Of a DNA stretch of 64,000 nucleotides, positions 26,301 through 34,051 are shown piece by piece. This DNA comes from Chitinophaga ginsengisoli (lineage in GTDB: Bacteria; Bacteroidota; Bacteroidia; Chitinophagales; Chitinophagaceae): positions 433,157-497,156 of the forward strand of contig NZ_PYGK01000006.1 in NCBI RefSeq assembly GCF_003014595.1. The letters run 5' to 3'. The notes beneath the pieces were generated by a model. It ran no database searches, had not been told where the DNA came from, and saw only the letters and a program-made list of their open reading frames with translations. The translations under genes and the position numbers were made by a program. Numbering within the stretch: the first letter of the stretch is position 1; every line of letters begins with the position of its first letter.

Positions 26301-28847
26301 CGAAAGGGGGATCCAGATGAGTGGCATGCTTACGGATATACGTTTGATAATGTCTCTCGCCTTACAAAAGCCGATTATACACAGAATACTTCTGGCAACT
26401 GGACGAACGATGTTGCTGACTATAAAGTATCAGTTCCTCAGTATGATGAGAATGGCAACATCAAAACGATGAAGCAGGATGGTATGCTTGCAGGAAGTGT
26501 CAAAACCGGTGTTGATGATCTGACCTACTTCAATAAAAACAGCGAGTATAGTAATCAGTTATCTGGTGTGACGGATGTGCAGGGGGACAAGAAACAGGGT
26601 GATTTTAAAAATTATAGTGGAAGGACAGGAACCGAAGACTATTCGTACGATCTGAGTGGGAATTTGATCAAAGATAAGAACAGAGGGATTTCTATTGCGT
26701 ATAATTATCTCGTAAATAAACCCGAAAAGATCACCTTTGACAATGATCCAAATAAAAGTATCACTTATGTATACAATGCAGGCGGTGATAAATTGCAGCG
26801 GATAATTAAGGATGGCACTTCAACGATTACCTATGATTATGTGAGTGGATTTATTTATAAGAATAATATACTGATGCTTTTCCCGACTCCGAATGGACGG
26901 GTCAGAAGGAATGCCAGTGGGGACTTTGTGTACGACTATTTTATTGCAGATCATTTGGGTAATACAAGAACGGTAATAACTGAAGAGACCAATGAGATCT
27001 ATTATAAAGCAACCCATGAGGATAATCCTCAACCTGCACCGGCAATCCCCGAAAGGGATCTGTTCACGTTCCCTAAGAATGTAGACAATATACCCACCAC
27101 CAATAAGTTCTATGATTATAATGGCACTAACCGGAAATTTATTAAGCTGAATAATAATGATCCCGACAGGAGGATCGGTACTGCAAAAGTATTGAAGGTA
27201 ATGGCAGGAGATGTGGTAAATATGGGTGTAATGTCTTATTATCCCGTTAATTCTGCCGCTAATAATGTAAATAATCAGCCAGTTAACCTGATCCTGGATC
27301 AACTGATCAATCTGATTTTAGGGCCTGTCAGTGTGTTTCCGAACGGAAAAGGCAACATCGTTCAGAGTAATTCAAATGGATTGCTTCTCAATAGGGATGA
27401 CTTTAGTAATTATCTTACCAGTACACAAAATGATAATCCCACTTCCACTGTTCCCAAGGCCTATCTGAACTACGTATTGTTTGATGAGAAATTTAAAATG
27501 GTAGCAGGAGGCGCCGTGAGAGTAAGCACACCGGATGTGGTGGCACCATTGACAGCTAATCTGAATGTGAACAAAAATGGATTCCTGTATATTTATGTAA
27601 GTAATGAAAGCCCTTCAGATGTGTATTTTGATGATCTGAGCATCAGACATACGACCGGTCATCTGCTACAGGAAGATTCTTATTATCCATTTGGTTTGCA
27701 GATCCGTTCGTTGAGCAGCATGGCGCTGAACAGGTTACAAAATGACTATCTCTACAATGGTATCGAAAAGATCTCTGAGTTTGATCTTGAAATTTATGAT
27801 GCATTATACCGGAATTCAGATCCACAGATTGGCAGATGGATGCAGGTGGATCCTAGGGCGGAGAGCTACTTTGGAATATCCCCTTATAATAGTAATTTTA
27901 ATAATCCTGTAGGTTTTACGGATCCTTTGGGTGATGAACCACCAGGAGATGATCCTCCGGCGTGGTTGAAGCTACTTTGGCCGAACGCGAGGTATGAAAA
28001 TGGTATTATAACGCTGAGCGAGGTGACTGTGAAAGGAACTTCACCTTTCCTCAGAGTTGTTTCTGATTTCAGTGTTCATTTTGTAACGAATGATTATTAT
28101 GGCATCGCAATGAAGTACCTGAAGGCCAGATCGACGAGGACGGACAGGCCGAGTAGGGATAATCTGGTGCCTGCAGATATAAGGCCTTTGCCAACTTCAG
28201 CTCCCAAGGCAATACCAAAACCGGATATTACTGTAACGGAACCGAAGCAGACTTTTATACAAGCTGATGACGATTACTATTGTGAGCCTTGCAAAGAAGA
28301 AGGAAGAAGGATAGCTAGTGAGAGAGAGTATAACAGAAGATTGTTTGAAACAGAGCAGGGAGGAAATTATTTAGTAGTTAAGACGGCCGTGGAGGCTGCT
28401 GCATGGGAGTTTGCTATGCACAAAGTCATTCAAGGTGCAACTTATCTGGGGATAGGATTTTTGGGAGGAGATTTTTTTGCGGAATATTTGGGTGGAAGTT
28501 TTAGAGGAAATGGAGTACATGTAGCAGAGGGCGCGTTGGAATATACGATGGAAGAAGCTGCGATGGCAAGAGAATTTGGCCTCTATCCTGAAACGATCTC
28601 CATCAAAGATGGTGTGGCCAACCTTCCTATTGGATGGATGGATAGAATGAAGCCAGCTGCTGTCAGAATGCTGAAGGAAATGTTGAAGCGTAATGGTGCA
28701 AAATATGCCATGATTGATTCAGGACCTATTATCAGAGATGATATAATTCAAAGTTATGAATATATGCGACAGTTCAAAGGTGAGATCTATGGCTTGAAGA
28801 TATACAAGGTAAACGATTATACATATGTTTTTTTTGGAGAATTATAA
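23361..28847 (+). CDS. RHS-repeat polymorphic toxin-like protein with unknown C-terminal tip
   Basis: 1828 residues from the ATG at 23361; an upstream in-frame start at 23301 would overlap the previous gene and spoil the signal peptide. Order: signal peptide (1-37, cut after SSAQ); PKD/Ig-like region (about 40-330, repeating YTYQWE.S.D); a DUF6443-type segment (about 340-490, KEIVYLDGLSRPVQ); many YD/RHS repeats (490-1440); the RHS-associated core (YPFGLQIRS at 1443, then GRWMQVDPRAESYFG and GFTDPLGD at about 1518-1525). The last 300 residues differ: a CEPC pair, a Gly-rich hydrophobic stretch, and a tip around NGVHVAEGALEY to YVFFGEL. I do not recognise the tip fold. Position after the core and before a small gene suggests an effector. 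Confidence 0.85.
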   Translation: MKHPRILKRNIAKKLAGLYFILILLLGIITADRSSAQTSCTTTTGVIGDLYGFHLSSSETDGANNYFWFTTSAGAIQGANTNRDVTIKWVATGTANVQVTYNNRQGAQVVKCWVVTIYPKFQPGTITSSVTTAIYNEVFSYTNLVNSTAASGGITQGTSGPYYTYQWEKSTDNVNWTKIAGATDLNCTGSDIMTVKQYFRRSVNGVGFGVSNVIAVDIVQPFKAGRISSSQKISAGTTPAQLLAATAPSGGNGTYTYQWESSVDDNVWNAISGATGASYQPGGLSRTTYFRRKVMSGIQWLYSNTLQIMVDNGSGLNTPANNTSSTTAVKQSIPAYSGLNPDALATVSSYSISRPGVSSASQISGLDATKDYSKEIVYLDGLSRPVQSIYYKNSYNGKDVAAIDVYDEYGREQVHHLPYIAPTDASNGGKFRTDAAIQQPQYYNTLTGNQDDYYYTVDLLEESPVARKRKSIPAGKSFAGNNSGTSGQFRVNYDYDNVRIWTVGDNAGDMPSSTAIYSSGTLAVSVRTYAHHNKEYQFTDKSGKVVMTSVMNDADNEGEGLRTYYVYDDLGNLRYIIPPLAVKYCSSSNNWDFAVSTVSSNILKELCFKYVYDEKGRVVAKEIPGVNGPVYLVYDVRNRLVFAQDIGLRNRGLGEWYLYFYDGLDRPVMTALYKNPTATKESLQTMMNTITGASMVTSPLAADLIIDGSTPFASNYVATNSITFLPEYTSPDNAGFTAEIVPAGTGIIVNNPSANITGYEALQITYYDNYDWSGAKTFNTSYLLDAGTNPNPVAVSPAKNSLGRLTGTRTKVLGTDQWLSHTIYYDDHGRIIQVADDNISGGTDVATRQYDFSGKTLSTYLSHKNPKSAANPEIQLQRRYEYTSNGWLSRIYQTILNSSNAQPKLLSEFTYDEAGRIKTSTLGALETMNYDYTLHGQLKGINAEYARNKSTNHYFGMELFYENGFSAPRLDGNTSGVTWRRKGDPDEWHAYGYTFDNVSRLTKADYTQNTSGNWTNDVADYKVSVPQYDENGNIKTMKQDGMLAGSVKTGVDDLTYFNKNSEYSNQLSGVTDVQGDKKQGDFKNYSGRTGTEDYSYDLSGNLIKDKNRGISIAYNYLVNKPEKITFDNDPNKSITYVYNAGGDKLQRIIKDGTSTITYDYVSGFIYKNNILMLFPTPNGRVRRNASGDFVYDYFIADHLGNTRTVITEETNEIYYKATHEDNPQPAPAIPERDLFTFPKNVDNIPTTNKFYDYNGTNRKFIKLNNNDPDRRIGTAKVLKVMAGDVVNMGVMSYYPVNSAANNVNNQPVNLILDQLINLILGPVSVFPNGKGNIVQSNSNGLLLNRDDFSNYLTSTQNDNPTSTVPKAYLNYVLFDEKFKMVAGGAVRVSTPDVVAPLTANLNVNKNGFLYIYVSNESPSDVYFDDLSIRHTTGHLLQEDSYYPFGLQIRSLSSMALNRLQNDYLYNGIEKISEFDLEIYDALYRNSDPQIGRWMQVDPRAESYFGISPYNSNFNNPVGFTDPLGDEPPGDDPPAWLKLLWPNARYENGIITLSEVTVKGTSPFLRVVSDFSVHFVTNDYYGIAMKYLKARSTRTDRPSRDNLVPADIRPLPTSAPKAIPKPDITVTEPKQTFIQADDDYYCEPCKEEGRRIASEREYNRRLFETEQGGNYLVVKTAVEAAAWEFAMHKVIQGATYLGIGFLGGDFFAEYLGGSFRGNGVHVAEGALEYTMEEAAMAREFGLYPETISIKDGVANLPIGWMDRMKPAAVRMLKEMLKRNGAKYAMIDSGPIIRDDIIQSYEYMRQFKGEIYGLKIYKVNDYTYVFFGEL

Positions 28848-28855
28848 ATATAATC

Positions 28856-29242
28856 ATGGTAAATTATAAGGCCAGAATAAAGCGTAAGCGCTTGGATGAA
28901 TATGCGGGTGAAGCTTTCCGGGATGAAAATGCCGCAATTGTGAAGCACTTAAATAATGCCGGGAAAAAGGCATTATTTGGCATTCAACAGGCTGATGGTA
29001 TGTATACCATTGTTGGAGAAGACACTGTATATTATTTGTCACCTTCAGGAAAGTTCGGGGAAATTCCCTTAGGAGATTTTCTGAAGTTGTTAAAAGATCA
29101 TGCATATCGTCTGGGCAGGACTGGCGTGTTTGATTTCCTGCCAATCGATGACTCAGAGCAGGTGTGGCTGAAGGATGCCCGAACGATGAGTGTTATGTGG
29201 GGGATAATGTCATTACTGGACGATTTCAACAACGGCAAGTAA
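28856..29242 (+). CDS. Small protein, candidate immunity protein for the RHS tip
   Basis: 128 residues, no signal peptide or membrane segment, mixed alpha/beta character (MVNYKARIKRKRLDEYAGEA...; AIVKHLNNAGKKALFGIQQ; ending LDDFNNGK). I do not recognise the family. It starts 8 bases after the RHS gene and is followed at once by a terminator, the standard place for the immunity gene of a polymorphic toxin. If so it would bind and block the C-terminal tip in the cytoplasm. The alternative is an unrelated small cytoplasmic protein. Confidence 0.65.
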   Translation: MVNYKARIKRKRLDEYAGEAFRDENAAIVKHLNNAGKKALFGIQQADGMYTIVGEDTVYYLSPSGKFGEIPLGDFLKLLKDHAYRLGRTGVFDFLPIDDSEQVWLKDARTMSVMWGIMSLLDDFNNGK

Positions 29243-29244
29243 TA

Positions 29245-29276
29245 AAGGGCGCTTTCTGACCGGAAAGCGCCCTTTT
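29245..29276 (+). terminator. Intrinsic terminator of the RHS unit
   Basis: AAGGGCGCTTTC (29245-29256) pairs perfectly with GAAAGCGCCCTT (29263-29274) across a 6-base loop, with a short T run. Confidence 0.85.
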
Positions 29277-29898
29277 GTCATAATTTTTTTCTTGCAAACA
29301 TTCATTAATAGAAAAGAACAACATGATTGAAGTCCTCCCAGGTAAAAAATGCAAACTTAAGTACCTCAAGTCTATCTCTTTCAAAGTTGCAGTATGCGGC
29401 CCTTGTAGAGACCTTATTGAAGCACTGAAAACTTTCTGTCTTTACTTTGAACTTTAGTATAATTATTGCTTTGTGACTAAGTTATACTGTTCACGCTGGG
29501 CCCTAATTTCTTACAATTTCGGAATCCAATTCCGAAATTGTAAGAAATTTAATATAGTGAATCGTAAATTATTGGTTATCAATAAATATTTTAGCTAATA
29601 AACCTTATAATCAATCCTATCCCTCCGCCCACCCCCTCAATTAATCCCTCTTTTCCAAAACTATTCCCCAACTTAAGTCCAACTCAAGCCCTATTCATGT
29701 TCTATTGAAATTCGATTCCATCAGCTCATTTCAAACTCATTATAAATGTATTTGAATAGCCCTAAAGAAATATAGAAGTGCCCTTTTTATCCCTTTATAA
29801 TACCCATAAAGAATAAAAATTCAATTGAACAAAAAAGCTAATTATCAACTCTTTAATCCCACTTTTTCCGTAAATTGAATAAAATCTATTGCTAGTTA
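29277..29898. other. Gene-free AT-rich stretch with one long palindrome
   Basis: About 620 bases without coding potential. The part 29600-29720 is pyrimidine-rich on the plus strand (runs such as CCCTCCGCCCACCCCC). The main structure is the palindrome at 29505-29549, listed separately. No convincing promoter for the gene at 29899 was found. Confidence 0.6.
29505..29549. repeat. Perfect 21-bp inverted repeat with a 3-base centre
   Basis: Positions 29505-29525 and 29529-29549 are exact reverse complements around CCA. The arms are AT-rich (core TTACAATTTCGGAAT). Only TTT follows on the right, so it would be a weak intrinsic terminator. It could be a recombinase or regulator target, or the trace of a small inverted-repeat element. 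Confidence 0.8.
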
Positions 29899-30825
29899 AT
29901 GGCCCAAAACTTCAACATTCTTACCCAGGGTCTCTCCGGCCATGTCGGAGACCTGATCTACTACGAGCGCAACGGCAAACAATTCTGCCGTAAAATGCCT
30001 CAATATGGCCCGGACAGTATGTCCGCCGCCAGCAAACAAAGCAGCCGTGAATTCGCTAAGGCCAGTAAGGCAGCAAAATCGATCCGTGCAGCCTTGAACG
30101 GTATCTGGCAGCCGGCTAAAGACGAAACGACCGTATACAGGCTAAATAAGGCCGTTTATGCGGCGCTGAGAGAAGACAACCAGCATCCGAGAGGTAGGCG
30201 TGTATTCACTGCTGCTGCCTTACATCAGCACCTCAAAGATTTCAGATATAACAAGAAGGCTGTCATGACTATTGGCGGCATAGACACCATCCGCCAGGAG
30301 AATGGCAGTATAATAGTAAAACTGCCCATGCACTGGCAAGACTGGCTAAAACCGCCCAAAGACGCCCGTTATATACAACTCCATGCCGTAGCACTCGATA
30401 TGGATTTCGAACAAAACACCTGTCTCCGCGCTACGACTGCCGCCAGCTGTGTGCTGCTGGGAGAGAAACAACATACCTTGTCCTTACCAGTTACACCCAT
30501 AAAGGCGACTGCCACCATCGTTCTTTTGCAGATCCGCTTCCTGCATACCAACACAGGTATTCAGGCCACCGGCACTGCCAGCAGCGAACAGGCGTTTGCA
30601 ACTGCCGTACTGGAACCGGTATTACCACTGGCAGAAAAGACAAAAGATCCGCAGCCAGCAGCCAGGACGCCCAGAATTGCAAAGAAAAGCCGCTCCGCGG
30701 TGGAAATGCTTCAGGCTGTTAACGAGCCGCAAAACAAGTCTCCTAACGAAGAAACGAAGTCACGAATCATGGAGAGATTTATTCAGGGAGGACTGATCCC
30801 ACTACCGGATATACCGGAAGGATGA
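29899..30825 (+). CDS. Hypothetical protein (possibly DUF6266-like N-terminus)
   Basis: 308 residues, no signal peptide or membrane helix. The start MAQNFNILTQGLSGHVGDLI followed by YYERNGKQFCRKMP recalls small Bacteroidota proteins of the DUF6266 type (GxxG-x-VG...NG...R), but I am not sure of the family. A basic helical segment follows (ASKQSSREFAKASKAAKSI), then a beta-rich middle part and a charged, Pro-rich tail. Its codons are richer in G and C than the AT-rich DNA just upstream. It stands alone, with a hairpin terminator downstream at 30875-30900. No function is proposed. Confidence 0.7.
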   Translation: MAQNFNILTQGLSGHVGDLIYYERNGKQFCRKMPQYGPDSMSAASKQSSREFAKASKAAKSIRAALNGIWQPAKDETTVYRLNKAVYAALREDNQHPRGRRVFTAAALHQHLKDFRYNKKAVMTIGGIDTIRQENGSIIVKLPMHWQDWLKPPKDARYIQLHAVALDMDFEQNTCLRATTAASCVLLGEKQHTLSLPVTPIKATATIVLLQIRFLHTNTGIQATGTASSEQAFATAVLEPVLPLAEKTKDPQPAARTPRIAKKSRSAVEMLQAVNEPQNKSPNEETKSRIMERFIQGGLIPLPDIPEG

Positions 30826-30874
30826 ACACATAGCTGACCTAATAGCAATCCAACAACAGCATTCCTCAAATTGA

Positions 30875-30900
30875 AAAGCCTGGAAATTAATCCAGGCCTT
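30875..30900. terminator. Hairpin between converging genes, likely terminator
   Basis: GCCTGGA (30878-30884) and TCCAGGC (30891-30897) form a 7-bp stem with a 6-base loop, flanked by AAAA on the left and CTTT on the right. It serves the plus-strand orphan and, less clearly, the minus-strand DUF1330 gene ending at 30909. Confidence 0.55.
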
Positions 30901-30908
30901 TGGTATAT

Positions 30909-31205
30909 CTATTGTCCTACAAATTCCTTCACCAGCACCATCGTGCAATTTGTCGTTGAACGATGTCTGATCGCTTTTACCGGCTGATACTCCGGATCAG
31001 CATAACAAGCTAACGCTGCTTCCTCCGAAGGAAACTTGATAATCGCGTTCATCGTCCTCGCTACACCTTCCACTGCAATTGCATGGAGGTCCGAAGCGAT
31101 GACTTCTGCTCCATATTGCTGCAGTAATTTATACACAGGAGCAGCATAATTCGCATACTCCTCCATGTCAATGATGTCATAACTATTGATATAATAAACC
31201 GCCAT
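30909..31205 (-). CDS. DUF1330 domain protein
   Basis: 98 residues, the family length. The ferredoxin-like dimeric alpha/beta barrel pattern is visible: AVYYINSYDI at the start, the GAEVIA strand, then MNAIIKFPSEEAALACYADP with EYQPVKAIRHRST, the conserved DUF1330 end. The function of the family is not settled. It is the last gene of a minus-strand run with the DinB-like and AraC genes, 16 bases after the DinB stop. Confidence 0.88.
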   Translation of the reverse strand: MAVYYINSYDIIDMEEYANYAAPVYKLLQQYGAEVIASDLHAIAVEGVARTMNAIIKFPSEEAALACYADPEYQPVKAIRHRSTTNCTMVLVKEFVGQ

Positions 31206-31221
31206 TGAATAAAATTAGAGG

Positions 31222-31629
31222 TTAAAAAATGTATTCCGGTGGAGTTATACCCTTACAACGCAGATACGTTGTAGCCTGGCCTCTGTGATGTGTAATATGA
31301 TCCAATGTGCCGAAGAATCCAATAACAGCCTCTCCGTCCGACGCCATTTTTTTCAGCGTATTTTCCAGTGCTGCGAAGGCGGTTTCCAACCAGGCAATGG
31401 TTGTATTTTTATCCGCAGTTACAGCAGGTGGCTCCCAGGCCGGTTCTTCTTTTTCGATCAGTGTCGCTTTGAACCAGTAAATTCCATAACCGATATGGTG
31501 CATTAGTTCCCGGAAACTCCAGACTTCTTCCGTTGGCTTAAAATCATAATGTGCAGATGGCATTCCGTTTGCCACTGCCAGGGTGTAATTTTTTGAATTC
31601 TCCAGCTTGGCCAGTAATTGCTTTTTCAT
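31222..31629 (-). CDS. DinB-like family protein
   Basis: 135 residues from MKKQLLAKLENSKNY; a start 36 bases further up adds a non-conserved tail. A four-helix bundle with the three metal-binding histidine positions is suggested by RELMHHIGYGIYW and DHITHHRGQATTYLR near the C-terminus, as in DinB/YfiT-like proteins. Members are often metal-dependent thiol transferases or damage-induced proteins; the substrate here is unknown. It lies between the AraC regulator and the DUF1330 gene. Confidence 0.85.
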   Translation of the reverse strand: MKKQLLAKLENSKNYTLAVANGMPSAHYDFKPTEEVWSFRELMHHIGYGIYWFKATLIEKEEPAWEPPAVTADKNTTIAWLETAFAALENTLKKMASDGEAVIGFFGTLDHITHHRGQATTYLRCKGITPPEYIF

Positions 31630-31697
31630 ACGATGTTTATTTTGATAAGCAAAGCTAAAAAGCATAACTGGCGCTGACTTAAGACATCTTGCTATTT

Positions 31698-32534
31698 TTA
31701 AACCCGCAATTGAGAAGGGGCTTTACCGTATATATTTTTATACGAAGCAGAGAAATGCTCGAGGCTATTGAAACCGCAGGAGAAGGCAATATCAGTGATG
31801 GGTAGATGGGTATTCCTGATCTGCAAAGTAGCTTGCGTTAGCCGTACACGTAATAAATAGGTGTACGGTGTAACACCTGTTAGCTGCTTAAATAAACGGC
31901 TGAAATGAAAAGGACTTAAATGACCAATACCCGCAAGTTCAGTCAACGAAATATCGTCGGTAAAATGGTCGTTAATATAATACTTCACCGATTCAATAAT
32001 GGGGAGATAAAACTTCTTCTGTTTATAACTCAACACAGGATGCACTTGTGGATCACCGGTTGATACCACCATCAACAGCAGATTAGTAACAAGTTGTTCT
32101 ATCAACAATGCATCATGACGTGATTTCGCAAGTTCACAAAAGATGATATGATGCAGGTATTCCGTCTGTGGCGTAGCCTTTATCAATACCGACTGTATAT
32201 CCGGGTTATTGAAAAACCAGGAAAACTCATTTGTCTGTCCTTTGAATGATTCCAGATTTTCAGCGGGCAGTGAAAAGATGGTACACTCGTCAGGAAGATC
32301 GTGCACATGTCCCACCCGGTGCTCATATCCCGGCTTACAAACAAGGAATAATCCATGATGTGCATCGAGATCATTTCTAAAAACTTTAAACTCGAAATTC
32401 CCTTTACGCACGTAAGCAATCGAGAAAGTTTCCTGCCATTCAGTTTTGGACACTGTACATTCCGTACAGCGACACAGAAAGTCATGTACTGTACATAATG
32501 ATGATTTATAAAGTTGGATAACATCTGCCTGCAT
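31698..32534 (-). CDS. AraC family transcriptional regulator
   Basis: 278 residues from MQADVIQLYKSS; a longer frame to 32603 adds an unlikely Cys/His-rich tail. The N-terminal cupin-like sensing domain (residues 1-160) contains the cysteine cluster CRCTEC. The C-terminal double helix-turn-helix domain begins near 175: ISLTELAGIGHLSPFHFSRLFKQLTG and ITDIAFSCGFNSLEHFSASYKNIYG match the AraC/XylS signature. It starts 80 bases after the cupin gene stops, on the same strand, and may control this small group. The inducer is unknown. Confidence 0.92.
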   Translation of the reverse strand: MQADVIQLYKSSLCTVHDFLCRCTECTVSKTEWQETFSIAYVRKGNFEFKVFRNDLDAHHGLFLVCKPGYEHRVGHVHDLPDECTIFSLPAENLESFKGQTNEFSWFFNNPDIQSVLIKATPQTEYLHHIIFCELAKSRHDALLIEQLVTNLLLMVVSTGDPQVHPVLSYKQKKFYLPIIESVKYYINDHFTDDISLTELAGIGHLSPFHFSRLFKQLTGVTPYTYLLRVRLTQATLQIRNTHLPITDIAFSCGFNSLEHFSASYKNIYGKAPSQLRV

Positions 32535-32614
32535 AACCTTTGTAATATACAACAAAGTAAAGCAGTGGTAGTGACAACAGTATGTCAGTAGGAAATTGAC
32601 CAATAAATCAGGTA

Positions 32615-33019
32615 TTAACCTGCATACGTTGCATCACTCACTGCCTCAAGCCAATTCACAATCCCTTTCTCCGTATTAATACCAATAGCTGTATGAACCA
32701 TCACTGCATACGGAGATGCACCATGCCAGTGTTTGACTCCCGGTAATATATTAATAACGCCACCTGCTTCTACATGGCGAACAGGCTTACCTTCTTCCTG
32801 GTAATAACACGTCCCTTCTTTAATCAGTAGTATCTGATTACTGGGATGCGTATGCCAATTATTCCTCGTTCCCGGTTCAAATAGCACGTCGCTAATAACG
32901 CAATTAGTAGTCTCATCCGGAATGACAAGCGTTTTCAACCATGCCTGTCCGGTAAAATATTCAGCTGGTGCGGGTTTATAGCCTTCTTCCTCAAGTTGTT
33001 TTTTCGTATACTGTTCCAT
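32615..33019 (-). CDS. Single-domain cupin protein
   Basis: 134 residues with cupin motif 1 (NNWHTHPSNQILLIKEG, metal ligands His, His) and motif 2 (INILPGVKHWHGASP). It resembles small Mn-cupins annotated as cupin-domain or mandelonitrile-lyase-like proteins in Bacteroidota. The reaction cannot be assigned. It is first of the minus-strand run (cupin, araC, dinB-like, DUF1330) and has an operator-like repeat over its promoter (33096-33128). Confidence 0.88.
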   Translation of the reverse strand: MEQYTKKQLEEEGYKPAPAEYFTGQAWLKTLVIPDETTNCVISDVLFEPGTRNNWHTHPSNQILLIKEGTCYYQEEGKPVRHVEAGGVINILPGVKHWHGASPYAVMVHTAIGINTEKGIVNWLEAVSDATYAG

Positions 33020-33095
33020 AATTAATATTGTATTAAGAATTCCTTAGCGATAACAACTCCCATTACAGTGTAGTTCTCTGCATTTCTTTCGAACA

Positions 33096-33128
33096 CAAAG
33101 TTACCACCGTAGTAACGTAAAAAGTAAC
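33096..33128 (-). promoter_or_regulatory. Promoter with overlapping palindromic operator for the cupin gene
   Basis: On the minus strand TAACTTTG (33096-33103) is a perfect -7 box. Upstream, GTTAC (33100-33104), 7 bases, GTAAC (33112-33116) form a palindrome that overlaps the box, and a second GTAAC (33124-33128) is spaced 12 bases on. The -33 box is poor. The layout suggests control by a dimeric regulator (HxlR/MarR-like or the AraC protein), which is inference. Confidence 0.45.
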
Positions 33129-33253
33129 AATAATCAAACCATTAGTTTAAAAAAGTAAATCATCTCAATGCGGAGGTATGCTGTGTGTTTATCCGCTATT
33201 TTTCTTTAAGGAGTAAACATGCAGAAAATATGAGGTGTGTATTGCTCATTGAA

Positions 33254-33269
33254 ACACACATTAGTGTGT
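33254..33269. repeat. Short palindrome ACACAC-ATTA-GTGTGT
   Basis: A perfect 6-bp inverted repeat with a 4-base centre, in the divergent region between the cupin gene and the NusG-like gene. Further TGTGTGT copies lie nearby (about 33182-33240). It may be an operator; no T run is present. The interval 33020-33538 holds no gene. Confidence 0.4.
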
Positions 33270-33334
33270 AGCGAATCCCAACTACTCATTAATATATTTA
33301 ATAGAAAATAAGGCAGCCAGCCTAATAAAAAAAA

Positions 33335-33365
33335 TTTTACTTACATTCCTTTTTCTCTACTTTTG
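33335..33365 (+). promoter_or_regulatory. Promoter of the NusG-like gene
   Basis: TACTTTTG (33358-33365) matches the -7 consensus, with TTTT (33335-33338) 19 bases upstream in place of TTTG. The predicted start near 33372 leaves a leader of about 165 bases. Confidence 0.6.
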
Positions 33366-33416
33366 AAAACCTGTCGATGTAAAACAGATTATTGCTATTT
33401 CCAAATCCTTAGACTA

Positions 33417-33486
33417 GTTAAAAGCTTTAGAGCGCTTATTGTGTGAGCAGTGCGGGCTATGTCCGTTTTATTGCCACGCTTTTAGC
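33417..33486 (+). other. Possible structured leader of the NusG-like gene
   Basis: GTTAAAAGC (33417-33425) can pair with GCTTTTAGC (33478-33486), one G-U, enclosing about 50 bases that end in TTGCCAC. In UpxY and LoaP systems the antiterminator acts on structured leader RNA. That this hairpin is such a target is only inferred. Confidence 0.3.
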
Positions 33487-33538
33487 ATCCTGTTCGTTAT
33501 TCCATCAAACCATTATTGTTAAGCAATGAAATCCCTTA

Positions 33539-34051
33539 ATGATGGCCCTACAAAATACCCCAAAGTTCGACTGGCATTTGCTTTACACCCGTCCGAGATT
33601 TGAAGCAAAGCTGAAGAAAGAAATTACCGATCTGCAATACGAATGCTATTTGCCGATGCGGACCGTTACCCGGAAATGGAGTGACAGAATAAAAAAATTA
33701 AATGAACCACTATTTCCCGGTTATGTCTTCGTAAAAATTCCGCGAAAAGACCGATATCGCATATTGCTGCTGAATGGTAGTGTAGGTTTTGTATCATTTG
33801 AAGGCGAACCTGCTATATTACAGGAAAAATTAATTGAAGATGTGCGCAGGCTTGAAATGCATGATACGGAGTCGATCCCGTACTATTCCACAGGTGAGAA
33901 AGTGATGATCACGCAAGGCGCATTTGCAGGATTCGAGGGAGAATTGATACGCATCCAATCAAGACTGAAGGTAGTGATAAAGATATCTCCCATAAAACAA
34001 GCACTGGCAGTGGAGGTTGACAGTTCATGTATCAGCAGACTGGTCTACTAG
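33539..34051 (+). CDS. UpxY/LoaP-type NusG-like transcription antiterminator
   Basis: 170 residues. The NGN domain is clear: WHLLYTRPRFEAKLKKEI, CYLPMRTVTRKWSDR, LFPGYVFVKIP, and SVGFVSFEGEPAILQEKLIEDVRRLE. A KOW segment follows (GEKVMITQGAFAGFEGELIRI). Specialised NusG paralogues ride on RNA polymerase and suppress termination in long operons, for example UpxY for Bacteroides capsules and LoaP for polyketide clusters. It lacks the size and context of housekeeping NusG (no secE or rplK neighbours). It sits upstream of a permease and a biosynthetic operon more than 27 kb long, which is the likely target. Two starts are possible, ATG 33539 or 33542. Confidence 0.88.
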   Translation: MMALQNTPKFDWHLLYTRPRFEAKLKKEITDLQYECYLPMRTVTRKWSDRIKKLNEPLFPGYVFVKIPRKDRYRILLLNGSVGFVSFEGEPAILQEKLIEDVRRLEMHDTESIPYYSTGEKVMITQGAFAGFEGELIRIQSRLKVVIKISPIKQALAVEVDSSCISRLVY

